Shown here: positions 37,262 through 48,150 of the stretch, piece by piece | Numbering within the stretch: position 1 is the stretch's first letter | Layout of the letters: every line of letters starts with the position of its first letter | DNA from: Stomorhina lunata | Taxonomy: Eukaryota; Arthropoda; Insecta; Diptera; Rhiniidae | Length of the DNA: 64,000 nucleotides | Assembly (NCBI GenBank): GCA_933228675.1 | Contig: OW121741.1 | Coordinates: 18,651,510 to 18,715,509 of the forward strand | Direction: 5' to 3' | The notes under the pieces: model-generated | Told to the model about the DNA's origin: nothing | Database searches by the model: none | What the model saw: the letters and a program-made list of their open reading frames with translations, nothing else | Made by a program: the position numbers and the translations under genes

Positions 37262-40200
37262 CTGGCACAAAAAAGAAATTAAGACACTAATAATCAAGAA
37301 AATTCAAACAAGAATTAAAAAAGAAATTTTTCAACAAAATGAAGAAAAATTTAAGTACTTTACACCTTAACAATTCTTCATTAGCTAACAAAATTTTTAA
37401 ATTATATACCTGCCAACGTATAACCCACTATCAACACAATAAAGGCACCCTGCAGCATTCTCAGGTTAAGGGGTTGTATAATCTGTGTATCCTGTGGCTT
37501 TTTCATCTCAGCATTATCTGCACTTTTACCACTGGCCTCGTTTGAAGTATTGGGCTCATCATTGCTATTTGCTGTCATATCGTTTGGGACTCCCTCATGT
37601 GAAGCTTTACTCTTTTTGTTCTTTGTTTTCTTTAGCAAATCCTTGCCAATCATGCGTGATTGAATCTCATATTCAGCTGTGGTCATTTTATCTAAAATAC
37701 CACCTTCGAACAGATGAATGAGTCTAAATATTTGGTTTAAGTTCGAGATTTAAAATTTATTAATGATTTATGTGACCATGAAGAATGTAGAAACTCACAC
37801 ATCATTCAAACTATCAAGAAAGGGACAGCCAATTTGTACAGCCACAGCTGAGTAGCGGGTATAGAGTTTCTGGCTTAGTTGAAAGGTTTTAGAGCCTGAA
37901 AAGTCATAGAGAACAGTGGGTTAGATAGAGAATTGATCATGAAATTAATAATCCTTTTAAGTTCACAGTCAAAGTCATAGCTAAAGTCATGCTCTAATTC
38001 AAAGTCTAAGTCAAAGTCTTAGCTATAGTCCAAGTCATAGTTTAAGTCATATTCTAAGTCATAGTCTAAGTCATAGTCTAAGTCATAGTCTAAGCCATAG
38101 TCTAAGTCATAGTCTAAGTCATAGTCTAAGTCATAGTCTAAGTCATAGTCTAAGTCATAGTCTAAGTCATAGTTTAAGTCATAGTCTAAGTCATAGTTTA
38201 AGTCATAGTCTAAGACATAGTCAAAGTCTTAGTCATAGTCTAAGTCATAGTCTAAGTCATAGTCAAAGTCTAAGTCATAGTCTAAGTCATAGCCTTAATC
38301 ATAGTCATAGTTTAAGTCATAGTCTGATCATAGTCTAAGTCATAGTCAAAGTCATAGTCAAAGACTAAGTCATAGTCTAAGTCATAGTCTAAGTCATAAT
38401 CTAAGTCATAGTCTAAGTCATAGTCTAAGTCATAGTTTAAGTCATAGTCTAAGTCATAGTCAAAGTCTTAGTCATAGTCTAAGTCATAGTCTAAGTCATA
38501 GTCAAAGTCTAAGTCATAGTCTAAGTCATAGCCTTAATCATAGTCATAGTTTAAGTCATAGTCTAGGTCATAGTCTAAGTCATAGTCTAAGTCATAGTCT
38601 AAGTCATAGTCTAAGTCATAGTCTTAGTCATAGTCTAAGTCATAGTCTAAGTCATAGTCTAAGTCATAGTCTAAGTCGTAGTCTAAGTCATAGTCTAAGT
38701 AATAGCAATAGTTTAAGTCATAGTCTAAGTCATAGTCTAAGTCATAGTCAAAGTCATAGTCTAAGTCATAGTCTAAGTCATAGTCTAAGTCATAGTCTAA
38801 GTCATAGTCTAAGTTATATTCTAAGTCATAGTCTAAGTCATAGTCTAAGTCATAGTCTAAGTCATAGTCTAAGTCATAGTCTAAGTCATAGTCTAAGTCA
38901 TAGTCTAAGTCATAGTCTAAGTCATAGTCTAAGTCATAGTCTAAGTCATAGTCTAAGTCATAGTCTAAGTCATAGTCTAAGTCATAGTCTAAGTCATAGT
39001 CTAAGTCATAGTCTAAGTCATAGTCTAAGTCATAGTCTAAGTCATAGTCTAAGTCATAGTCTAAGTCATAGTCTAAGTCATAGTCTAAGTCATAGTCTAA
39101 GTCATAGTCTAAGTAATAGTCTAAGTCATAGTCTAAGTCATAGTCTAAGTCATAGTCTAAGTCATAGTCTAAGTCATAGTCTAAGTCATAGTCTAAGTCA
39201 TAATCTAAGTCATAGTTTAAGTCATAGTCTAAGTCATAGTCTAAGTCATAGTCTAAGTCATAGTCTAGGTCATAGTCTAAGTCATAGTCTAAGTCGTAGT
39301 CTAATTCATAGTCTAAATTATAGTCTAAGTCATGGTCTAAGTCAGAGTCTAAGTCCTAGTTTGAGTCATAGTCTGAGTCATGGTCTAAGTCATAGTCTAA
39401 GTCATAGTCTAAGTCATAGTCTAAGTCATAGTCTAAGTAATAGTCCAAGTCATTGTCTAAATCACAGTTACCATATTGCTGTATATTAAAAAACAACGTC
39501 TCCCTTCCCCCCAAAACCGCCTTATTCTCCAAACCATCTGCTATCAACTGAATGCCCGCCTCCACAGAATCGATTAAATAACTCTCTTCATCGGGACCTT
39601 GTAACTTCATTAGAGCATAAAGTTGACGAAATATTTCAGTGCCGTTCTAGAATAAAGATTATTAAGTTCTATATAAAATAAAACTAAAATCCAATCCACC
39701 TCCAGCATTTCCAATGATGTACTTTCCTTTTCCACATACAACTGATAGCCATCATGTATCATAACAGTTTGCAAACGTTGCAAGGTGTTAATAGGTCTTT
39801 CACGGGCAGGCCGAGCAAATTGAGAAGTCAATTGGGCAGAGTAGACATCGGCCAAGACATAGGTGGCAGCAATCCAATAGACAATCATGAGAAATTTGGC
39901 TCTATAGCCATGATATAGCTCCTGGCAGGCTGTAGTTATCAGATATTAAGAAAATCTATAGAGCAAAATTGTTTAGGGTCTTACATTGCTTCAAGAAAAG
40001 TTGTACTGTAAACCAAATACAACGATTGAACAAATTTTCCGGCAACTCCTCTTCCTCATAGGCTCTGGCAAAATTTTGTTCCATTTTCGCCAAACGCCTT
40101 TGAAATTGTGTATCTATGCGCGTAATTTCCTTAATATAGCACATGTAAAAGCCTCCCTGTTTACTACCTTTTTTGGCTGATTTCTTGGCTCTCGAAGGAT

Positions 40201-43200
40201 GCCAACGATAGGGTGTGGATATGACAAAATAAAATACCGGACCCGAGACAATGATGGTTAAAATCAAATAAGGCCAGACATCTGCTTTGAAAGGTCTTAA
40301 GATAGCTAAAGCCTCATTTAAGCGGCGGGGAGCATGAGTAGCAAAGGCGCCTGAATCGGCCAAAGTGAAAAATGAGAACTCAATGGCCTTGCGACGTTCC
40401 CAGCTAAGGGAGACATCACCCAAAAAGAAGTCGGCTAACTAAGAAACCAAAACAATGGAGTACAAAACTTTTAAGTTCAAAATCTTGACAACTTACTCCT
40501 ATTTGCAACATCCCAATACCGCCGGTAAAAGTTTCATTTGACTCATTGTCAGTTTTCAAAGATCCTTGTGTCCTACCCGGCGCCTCTATATAGACAAATT
40601 CAAAATTCATGTGCTGAGCCAGAAGCTTCAAAAGACGATCATCTCTTCCTCCAGTAACATTGACTTCCTTGAATTCCACAATTTCTTCAGGGAGGGAATT
40701 TTCCTCATTTAACGAATATTCCAGAGTATTGTTGGTATAGGAATCATTGTCATAATTCACCCAAAACCAGGGAGGAGACTTTATAAAATCAAAATTACTT
40801 AAATATTCTTATAAAAAATAAATCTTACATGAAATACGGGCACTCGAAATATACGTCCCTGGAAATTAGAGTACACACTTTTAGCACTAGGCAAAAGTGG
40901 TTCCTTGCTCAAGCCCAAATTATCACCATCATACCAGCTGACCAGGGTTAAGCTACCCAAACCATCGGGATGGGCTTGATTGTAATAGATGCGGAATCTT
41001 TAAAGCACAAATTTTAAAAACCAATAACTAATTTCCCTAAAATCTTAGACTTACGCTTTCTTCCTCGGCCTTGTTATTACCACTGCTCTCATGGGTTCCC
41101 GAAAGTTTACCTCTGCTCTTTTGGGTGGGTATTTGGCACCCCAGTAGAATATAAACAAACTCAAACGATGAGCCAAATTGCGTTCGTGAATTTTTTGCAT
41201 TAAACTATAGGGTTTGCAGAAAATCAAGTTAACACTCTCTATGGAACCATGGAGACTGGACTCAATGAATTGAAAAAATAGTTCGGTATCATAGAATATC
41301 ACGGATTTAAAGTTAAGGTTATGTAACTTTTGAAGAAATTCATCGATGTGTAGTTGTAAGCTAATATTGTCTTCATCGAGCTGTTGCAATTGATCCATTG
41401 AGGAATTAAGGTGATCACTTGATGTTTTGACCAGAATGGCCAGTTGGTTGGGGTGAAGGCTTTTGACAATCTGGGAAAGGCCTGAAATATAAAGAACAAT
41501 ACTTTATAGAAATCTCTAATTACCGTCAACTTTTCAGAAGAAAAGTCTTCTTGTAGAAAACTTTACCCTTTCTAAAGAAAACTGGCCTATTGTCAACTTT
41601 TCACAAAAAAAAACTGGGCTATCGATAACTTTTCTAAAAAAAACCTGGCCTATCGTCAACTTCTCTGAAGAAAACCTTAACTATCGTCAACTTTTCCAAA
41701 GAAAACCTTAACTATTGTCAATTTTTCCAAAGAAAACCTTAACTACCGTCAAGTTTTTTAAAGAAAACCTTGCATATCGTCAACTCTTCTGAAGAAAACC
41801 CGGCTTATCGTCAACTTTTCCAAAGAAAACCTGGCCTATCGTCAACTTTTCTAAAGAAAACCTGGCCTATCGTCAACTTTTCTAAAGAAAACCTGGCCTA
41901 TCGTAAACTTTTCTAAAGAAAAACTGGCCTATCGTCAACTTTTCTAAAAAAACCTGGCCTATCGTCAACTTTTCTAACAAAAACCTGACCTATCGTCAAA
42001 TTTTTAAAGAAAGCCTGGCCTATCGTCAAATTAAAAAAAAAAAAAACCTGGCCTATCGTCAACTTTTCTAAAGATAACCTGGCATATAGTCAACTTTTCT
42101 GAAGAAAACCTACCCTATCGTCAACTTTTCTAAAGAAAACTTTTCAAAAGAAACCCTGGCCTATCGTCAACTTTTCTAAAGAAAAACAAGCCTATCGTCA
42201 GCTTTTCTAAAGCAAAAATGGCCTATCGTCAACTTTTCTAAAGAAAACCAGGCCTATCGTCAAATTTTCTAAAGAAAACATGGTCTATCGTCAACTTTTC
42301 TAAAGAAAACCTGGCCTATCGTCAACTTTTCTACAGAAAACCTATCGTCAACTTTTCGAAAGAAAACCTAGCCTATCGCCTACTTTTCTAAAGAAAACCT
42401 GACTCATCGTCGACTTTTCTATAGAACACTCATCCTATCGTCAACTTTTCTATAGATAACTCATCCTATCGTCAACTTTTCTATAGAAAACTCATCCTAT
42501 CGTCAACTTTTCTATAGAAAACTCATCCTATCGTCAACTTTTCTGTAGAAAACTCATCCTATCGTTAACTTTTCTATAGAAAACTTATCCTATCGTCAAC
42601 TTTTCTATAGAAAACTCATCCTATCATCAGCTTTTCTATAGAAAACTCATCCTATCGTCAACTTTTCTTTAGAAAACTCATCCTATCGTCAACTTTTCTA
42701 TAGAAAACTCATCCTATCGTCAACTTTTCTATAGAAAACTCATCCTATCGTCAACTTTTCTATAGAAAACTCATCCTATCGTCAACTTTTCTATAGAAAA
42801 CCCATCCTATTGGCAACTTTTCTATAGAAAACTCATCCTATCGTCAACTTTTCTATAGAAAACTCATCCTATCGTCAACTTTTCTATAGAAAACTCGTTC
42901 TATCGTCAACTTTTCTATAGAAAACTCATCCTGTCGTCAACTTTTCTATAGAAAACTCATCCTATTGCCAACTTTTCTATAGAAAACTCATCCTATCGTC
43001 AACTTTTCTATAGAAAACTCATCCTATCGTCAACTTTTCTATAGAAAACTCATCATATCGTCAACTTTTCTATAGAAAACTCATCCTATCGTCAGCTTTT
43101 CTATAGAAAACTCATCCTATCGTCAAAATTTCTATAGAAAACTCATCCTATCGTCAACTTTTCTATAGAAAAGTCTTCCTATCGTGAACTTTTCTATAGA

Positions 43201-44852
43201 AAACTCTTCCTATCGTCAACTTTTCTATAGAAAACTCTTCCTATCGTCAACCTTTCTATAGAAAACTCTTCCTATCGTTAACTTTTCTATAGAAAACTCT
43301 TCCTATCGTCAACTTTTCCATAGAAAACTCTTCCTATCGTCAACTTTTCTATAAAAAGCTATTCCTATCGTCAACTTTTTTATAGAAAACTCTTCCTATC
43401 GTCAACTTTTCTATAAAAAAACTCTTCCTATCGTCAACTTTTCTATATAAAACTCTTCCAATCGTCAACTTTTCTATATAAAAGTCTTCCTATCGTCAAC
43501 TTTTCTATAGAAAAGTCTTCCTATCGTCAACTTTTCTATAGAAAACTCTTCCTATCGTCAACTTTTCTATAGAAAACTCTTTCTATCGTCAACTTTTCTA
43601 TAGAAAACTCTTCCTATCGTCAACTTTTCTATAGAAAACTCTTCCTATCATCAACTTTTCTATAGAAAACTCTTCCTATCGTCAACTTTTCTATAGAAAA
43701 CTCTTCCTTTCGTCAACTTTTCTATAGAAAATTCTTCCTATCGTCAACTTTTCTATAGAAAACTCTTCCTATCGTCAACTTTTCTATAGAAAAGTCTTCC
43801 TATCGTGAACTTTTCTATAGAAAACTCTTCCTATCGTCAACTTTTCTATAGAAAACTCTTCCTATCATCAACTTTTCTATAAAAAGCTCTTCCTATCGTC
43901 AACTTTTCTATAGAAAACTCTTCCTATCGTCAACTTTTCTATAAAAAAACTCTTCCTATCGTCAACTTTTCTATATAAAAGCCTTCTAATCGTCAACTTT
44001 TCTATATAAAAGTCTTCCTATCGCCAACTTTTCTATAGAAAACTCTTCCTATCGTCAACTTTTCTATAGAAAACTCTTCCTATCGTCAACTTTTCTATAG
44101 AAAACTCTTCCTATCGTCAACTTTTCTATAGAAAACTCTTCCTATCGCCAACTTTTCTATAGAAAACTCTTCCTATCGCCAACTTTTCTATAGAAAACTC
44201 TTCCTATCGTCAACTTTTCTATAGAAAACTCTTCCTATCGTCAACTTTTCTATAGAAAACTCTTCCTATCGTCAACTTTTCTATAGAAAACTCTTCCTAT
44301 CGTCAACTTTTCTATAAAAAACTCTTCCTCTGGTCAACTTTTCTGTAGAAAACTCTTCCTATCGTCAACTTTTCTATAGAAAACTCTTCCTATTGTCAAC
44401 TTTTCTATAGAAAGCTCTTCCTATCGTCAACTTTTCTATAAAAAACTCTTCCTCTGGTCAACTTTTCTGTAGAAAACTCTTCCTATCGTCAACTTTTTTT
44501 ACAGAAAACTCTTCCTATCGTCAACTTTTCTATAGAAAATTTTTTTCTATCCTCAACTTTTCTATAGAAAACTCATCATGTCGTTCTTTTAAGAAAGCTT
44601 TTCCTATCGTCAACTTTTCTATAGAAAATCTTACATTGTTCTTTCTTTTCATTACCTCAATCGATCAATCAATTTTATTCTCACCAAAGCTTTAGTACAC
44701 ATAATATTTAAGCCAACATATTATTTTTAAATGTTTATTAATTTACCTACAGATACATCCGAGATATTCTTTTGCGGGTCCAACATAACCATTTCCCTTG
44801 CCCTTCCCATACTTAGCAATTCACAAATTATTAAAAACTTTAAAATATACAT
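37116..44852 (-). CDS. Ir21a: Ionotropic receptor (Ir21a-like), complete 10-exon gene
   Basis: Ligand-gated or sensory cation channel of the insect IR family, a divergent iGluR; Ir21a is known in flies and mosquitoes as a cool-sensing subunit that works with Ir25a and Ir93a. Ten exons join in phase at GT-AG sites into 2400 nt, 799 residues. In order: signal peptide (about 1-19), amino-terminal domain (about 20-230), S1 (about 235-378) with an Arg at 343 in ERRKAIEFS matching the iGluR ligand Arg, M1 (382-402), a basic loop, pore segment (465-479), M3 (492-517) ending DVYSAQLTSQF where iGluRs have SYTANLAAF, S2 (about 520-664) with YLIDSV (Asp582) at the iGluR acidic ligand position, a Ser/Asn/Lys-rich linker (665-730), the last membrane helix (738-760) and a basic tail. 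Introns 1 and 7 are satellite-filled; the others are 50-148 bp. Family assignment is firm. The symbol rests on recalled similarity in M3 and S2, so Ir21a is likely but not proven. Confidence 0.9.
37410..37723 (-). CDS. Ir21a: IR gene exon 9: end of S2, linker, most of last membrane helix
   Basis: Encodes residues 647-751 plus one base. LIHLFEGGILDKMTTAEYE is the usual end of S2. A polar linker of about 65 residues rich in Ser, Asn, Lys and Glu follows, then PLNLRMLQGAFIVLIVGYTL starts the final membrane helix. In the unspliced frame a stop follows at once (GTATATAA), so splicing at GGTATAT is required to finish the helix. Confidence 0.92.
37799..37895 (-). CDS. Ir21a: IR gene exon 8: S2 lobe
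   Basis: Encodes residues 615-646 plus two bases: FQLSQKLYTRYSAVAVQIGC then PFLDSLNDV. The motif of a structured strand, YSA(I/V)A and a CP(F/Y) step is usual for the last part of IR S2. Only 97 nt; it lies beyond a 1.6 kb satellite-filled intron. Identified by acceptor TTTTCAG, donor GTGAGT and phase agreement on both sides (1 in, 2 out). Confidence 0.92.
37962..39462. repeat. 12-bp satellite filling IR intron 7
   Basis: About 125 copies of TAGTCTAAGTCA on the plus strand (GACTTAGACTAT in the sense of the gene). The part from 38800 to 39200 is nearly invariant; the ends are degenerate. The array runs to within 10 bp of the exon 7 splice donor and to about 70 bp from the exon 8 acceptor. Confidence 0.97.
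39472..39646 (-). CDS. Ir21a: IR gene exon 7: S2 lobe
   Basis: Encodes residues 557-614 plus one base, with YLIDSVEAGIQLIADG and GGRETLFFNIQQYG. Asp582 lies where iGluRs have the ligand-contacting Glu. The donor GTAACT lies at the very edge of the 12-bp satellite of intron 7. If it is not used, the frame runs on 38 residues into acidic DLDY repeats and stops at 39356. Confidence 0.93.
39700..39929 (-). CDS. Ir21a: IR gene exon 6: M3 gate helix and start of S2
   Basis: Encodes residues 480-556. M3 is FLMIVYWIAATYVLADVYSA continuing QLTSQF, the gate helix that in iGluRs bears the SYTANLAAF signature. The following RPINTLQRLQ begins S2. Acceptor AACTACAG; the donor GAG|GTGGAT is weaker than the others, but using it joins LEMLE to NGTEIFRQL in frame, which fits S2. 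Confidence 0.93.
39985..40438 (-). CDS. Ir21a: IR gene exon 5: second half of S1, M1 and pore
   Basis: Encodes residues 329-479 plus one base. It holds LADFFLGDVSLSWERRKAIE (the iGluR ligand Arg aligns with Arg343), M1 VWPYLILTIIVSGPVFYFVI, a basic loop rich in Lys/Arg with an acidic stretch YEEEELPE, and the start of the pore segment LFNRCIWFTVQLFLKQ. Donor GTAAGA. Confidence 0.95.
40497..40778 (-). CDS. Ir21a: IR gene exon 4: first half of S1 lobe
   Basis: Encodes residues 235-328, phase 0 on both sides. It begins SPPWFWVNYDND and carries GGRDDRLLKLLAQHMNFEF, the typical start of the IR/iGluR S1 lobe in which a helix of the bound ligand domain is followed by NF. Several NxT/NxS sites (for example NVT and NET) fit an extracellular location. 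Donor GTAAGT; reading past it is possible but gives a stop soon after in intron 4. Confidence 0.92.
40829..40997 (-). CDS. Ir21a: IR gene exon 3: end of amino-terminal domain
   Basis: Encodes residues 178-234, including FRIYYNQAHPDGLGSLTLVS and GRIFRVPVFH. Acceptor TTTAAAG, donor GTAAGA; it leaves in phase 0. It is too short to stand out as an open frame and was placed by splice sites and phase. FRIYYN and 'the name of the gene product'-type segment before S1 are usual in IRs just ahead of the ligand-binding lobe. Confidence 0.88.
41055..41481 (-). CDS. Ir21a: IR gene exon 2: amino-terminal domain
   Basis: Encodes residues 36-178. The acceptor is ATATTTCAG and the donor GTAAGT. Phase 1 in and phase 2 out give a single open frame through all 427 nt. 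The content (acidic helix around QLQQLDEDN, then FKSVIFYDTELFFQFIES) fits the extracellular amino-terminal domain of long IRs, which is variable in sequence. Two shorter overlapping frames in this segment are shadows of this exon. Confidence 0.88.
41520..44640. repeat. 31-bp satellite filling IR intron 1
   Basis: About 100 head-to-tail copies. On the plus strand each reads a variable block, then CCTATCGTCAAC, then TTTTCTATAGAAAA. There are three sub-blocks: about 41520-42415 with CCTGGCC and a TCTAAAGA core; 42416-43160 with CTCATCC; 43161-44640 with CTCTTCC. The first block is the most degenerate and has several deletions. It takes up nearly all of the 3265-bp intron and will be part of the primary transcript. 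Confidence 0.97.
44747..44852 (-). CDS. Ir21a: IR gene exon 1: signal peptide
   Basis: Encodes residues 1-35 plus one base of codon 36. It starts at an ATG with A at -3 and opens MYILKFLIICELLSMGRA, a hydrophobic secretion signal with likely cleavage near residue 18-19. The donor is GTAAAT (phase 1). This exon is 3.3 kb upstream of exon 2 and is linked to it by matching phase and by supplying the missing signal peptide. Confidence 0.82.
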
Positions 44853-44937
44853 TTTTTCTTTCCCTCGTCCTCGTTTTTCTCCTCCTCAAATTACTTGTTC
44901 TTAAGCTTCTAATATAAGAATTTTATCCATTTTTCTG

Positions 44938-44945
44938 CTTTTATA
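44938..44945 (-). promoter_or_regulatory. Candidate TATA box of the IR gene
   Basis: TATAAAAG on the minus strand, 86 bp before the start codon. A start site about 30 bp downstream would give a 5' leader of about 55-60 nt that is purine-rich (GAGGAGGAG, GAGGACGAGG). No clear initiator was seen, and AT-rich DNA makes chance TATA boxes common. Confidence 0.4.
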
Positions 44946-45289
44946 CGATATCCTCTGTTTTAGCTATTCCTGGTACTAACTGGGAGAACACCTGTACTTG
45001 AGTATCATATTTATACTTTTAGTCCTATAGAGGATTTTTTTACATAAGTCAATAAGTTTTATCGTATAGCGTTTGATTAGCAATTATCCTATCATTTTCA
45101 TTTTTTTTAATTTTTCACTTTTCTTTTACTTGGTTCTTGGTTTTTAGATACTAATTTTAAATATCACCTGTCATAATTTTGTAGACGCTGAAACATGGTG
45201 TCATGTTATATGTCAATTTATGATAAAGAAATGGAATATGGGGAAGTATTTTGATTTTTTGAATGAATAGTAATAAGTGTTACTTGGTA

Positions 45290-48150
45290 AGACTATGGGA
45301 ACAACTGTGATTTACGCTTTGCCTTAGGCTATGACTTAGACCGTGTTTAGATTTTGACGGAAAGTTTTACTAAGGCAATGGCATGGACTTTAAGATATAA
45401 AAATAAGTTACTAAAAATTTACTGCGAACGAAAGAAATGATTGCTTGACTAATACTAAGATTATTCCTTATACTATAACATAGACTATGACTTAGACTAT
45501 GACTTGGACTATGACCAAGACTTTGACTTAAACTATGACTTAGACTATGACCTAGACTATGTCTTAGACTATGACTTAGACTATGACTTATACTATTACT
45601 TAGACTATGACTTAGACTATGATTTAGAATATGACTTAGACTATGACTTAGACTATGACTTAGATTATGACTTAGACTATGACTTAGACTATGACTTAGA
45701 CTTTGACTTAGACTATGACTTAGGCTACGACTTAGACTATGCTTTAGACAATTACTTAGACCATGGCCTAGACTATGACCTAGACTTTGACTTAGATCAT
45801 GACTTAGATCATGACTTAGATTATAACTTAGACTATGACTTAGACTATTACTTAGACTAGGGCTTAAGCTACGACTTGGACTATGACTTCGCCCATAACT
45901 TAGACTATAACTTATACTATGACTTTGGCCATTACTTAGACTATGACTTAGACCATGACTTAGACTATTACTTCGGCTATGACTTAGACCATTACTTAGA
46001 CTATGACTTGGAGTATGACTTAGACCATAACTTAGGCTATGACCTAGTCTATGACTTAGACCATAACTTAGACTTTGACTTAGAGTATGACTTAGACCAT
46101 GACTTCGACCATGACTTAGACCATGACTTAGACTATGACTTAGATTATAACTTAGACCATGACTTAGACTACGACTTAGACGATGACTTATACTATGACG
46201 TAGACTGTGACTTAGACTTTAATTATAACTTAGACCATGACTTAAACAATAATATAGGCTATGACTTAGACTATAAAAAAGACTATCACTTAAAATATGA
46301 CTTAGTCTAAAACTCAGACTAAGACTGAGATTAATATTATGGTTATGACTATACCATAGACTTAGACTTTCGTTTAGACTTTAACTTAGACTATGACTTA
46401 GACCACGACTTAGACTATGACTTGGACTATGACTAAAACTATGACTTACAATACGACTTATGCTATGATATATACTATGTCTGAGAGTAACACAGTCCAT
46501 GAATTAATTTATGACTCAGACTTTGACCTAGACTATGACTTAGACTATAACTTTTGTTATTACTTAGACTATGACTTTGCCAATGACTTAGCCTTTGACT
46601 TAGACTATGACTTATACTATGACTTAGACTATGACTTAGACTATGACTTAGACTATGACCTAGACTATGACTTAGACTATGACTAAGACCATGTTAGACT
46701 ATGAATTAGACTATGACTTAGGCTATGACTTAGACTATGACCTAGACTTCGACTATGACTTAGACTATGACTTTGCCTATGACTTAAACTATGACTTACA
46801 CTTAGACTATGATTTACACGATGACTTAGACTATGACTTAGACTATGACTTAGACTATGTCTTAGACTACGACTTAGGTTATTACTTAGACTATGACTTA
46901 GACTATGACTTAGACTATGACTTAGACTATGACTTAGACTATGACTTAGACTATGACTTAGACTATGACTTAGACTATGACTTAGACTATGACTTAGACT
47001 ATGACTTAGACTATGACTTAGACTATGACTTAGACTATGACTTAGACTATGACTTAGACTATGACTAATACTATGACTTAGACTTTGACTTAGACTATGA
47101 CTTAGACTATGACTTAGACTATGACTTAAACTATGACTTAGACTATGACTTAGACTATGACTTAGACTATGAGTTAGACTATGACTTAGACTATGACTTA
47201 GACTATGACTTAGACTATGACTTAGACTATGACTTAGACTATGACTTAGACTATGACTTAGACTATGACTTAGACTATGACTTAGACTATGACTTAGACT
47301 ATGACTTAGACTATGACTTAGACTATGACTTAGACTATGACTATGATTTAGACTATGACTTAGTTTATGACTTAGACTATGACTTAGACTATGACTTAGA
47401 CTATGACTAATACTATGACTTAGACTTTGACTTAGACTATGACTTAGACTATGACTTAGACTATGACTTAAACTATGACTTAGACTATGACTTAGACTAT
47501 GACTTAGACTATGAGTTAGACTATGACTTAGACTATGACTTAGATTATGACTTAGACTATGACTTAGACTATGACTTTGACTATGATTTATGACTTAGAC
47601 TACGACTTAGACTATGACTTAGACTATGACTTTAACTATGATTTAGACTATGACTTATACTATTAATAAGACTATGACTTAGGCTGTGACTTAGGCTATG
47701 ACTTAGACTATGACTGAGACTATGACTTAGACTATGACTAATACTATGACTTAGACTTTGACTTAGACTATGACTTAGACTATGACTTAGAGTATGACTT
47801 AGGCTATGACTTAGATTATTACTTAGACTATGACTTAGACTATGACTTAGACTATGACTTAGACTATGACTTAGACTATGACTTAGACTATGACTTAGAC
47901 TATGACTTAGACTATGACTTAGACTATGACTTAGACTATGACTTAGACTATGATTTAGACTATGACTTAGTTTATGACTTAGACTACGACTTAGACTATG
48001 ACTTAGACTATGACTTTAACTATGATTTAGACTATGACTTAGACTATTAATAAGACTATGACTTAGGCTGTGACTGTGGCTAAGACTATGACTTACACTG
48101 TGACTTATACTATGAATTAGACTATGACTTATACTATGGCTAAAACTTAT
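45290..48150. repeat. 12-bp satellite, GACTTAGACTAT orientation
   Basis: About 230 units. Degenerate to about 46300, near-perfect at about 46900-47350, then degenerate again. Longer blocks are duplicated: the break GACTAATACT recurs at 47063, 47405 and 47736. Open DLDY frames reflect the 12-nt period. Confidence 0.97.

Noticed and set aside
37339..41529. Other frames across the IR gene (for example 37485-37721 plus, 39986-40180 plus, 41299-41529 minus)
   Set aside because: Antisense or out-of-frame shadows, or extensions into introns, of the ten spliced exons.
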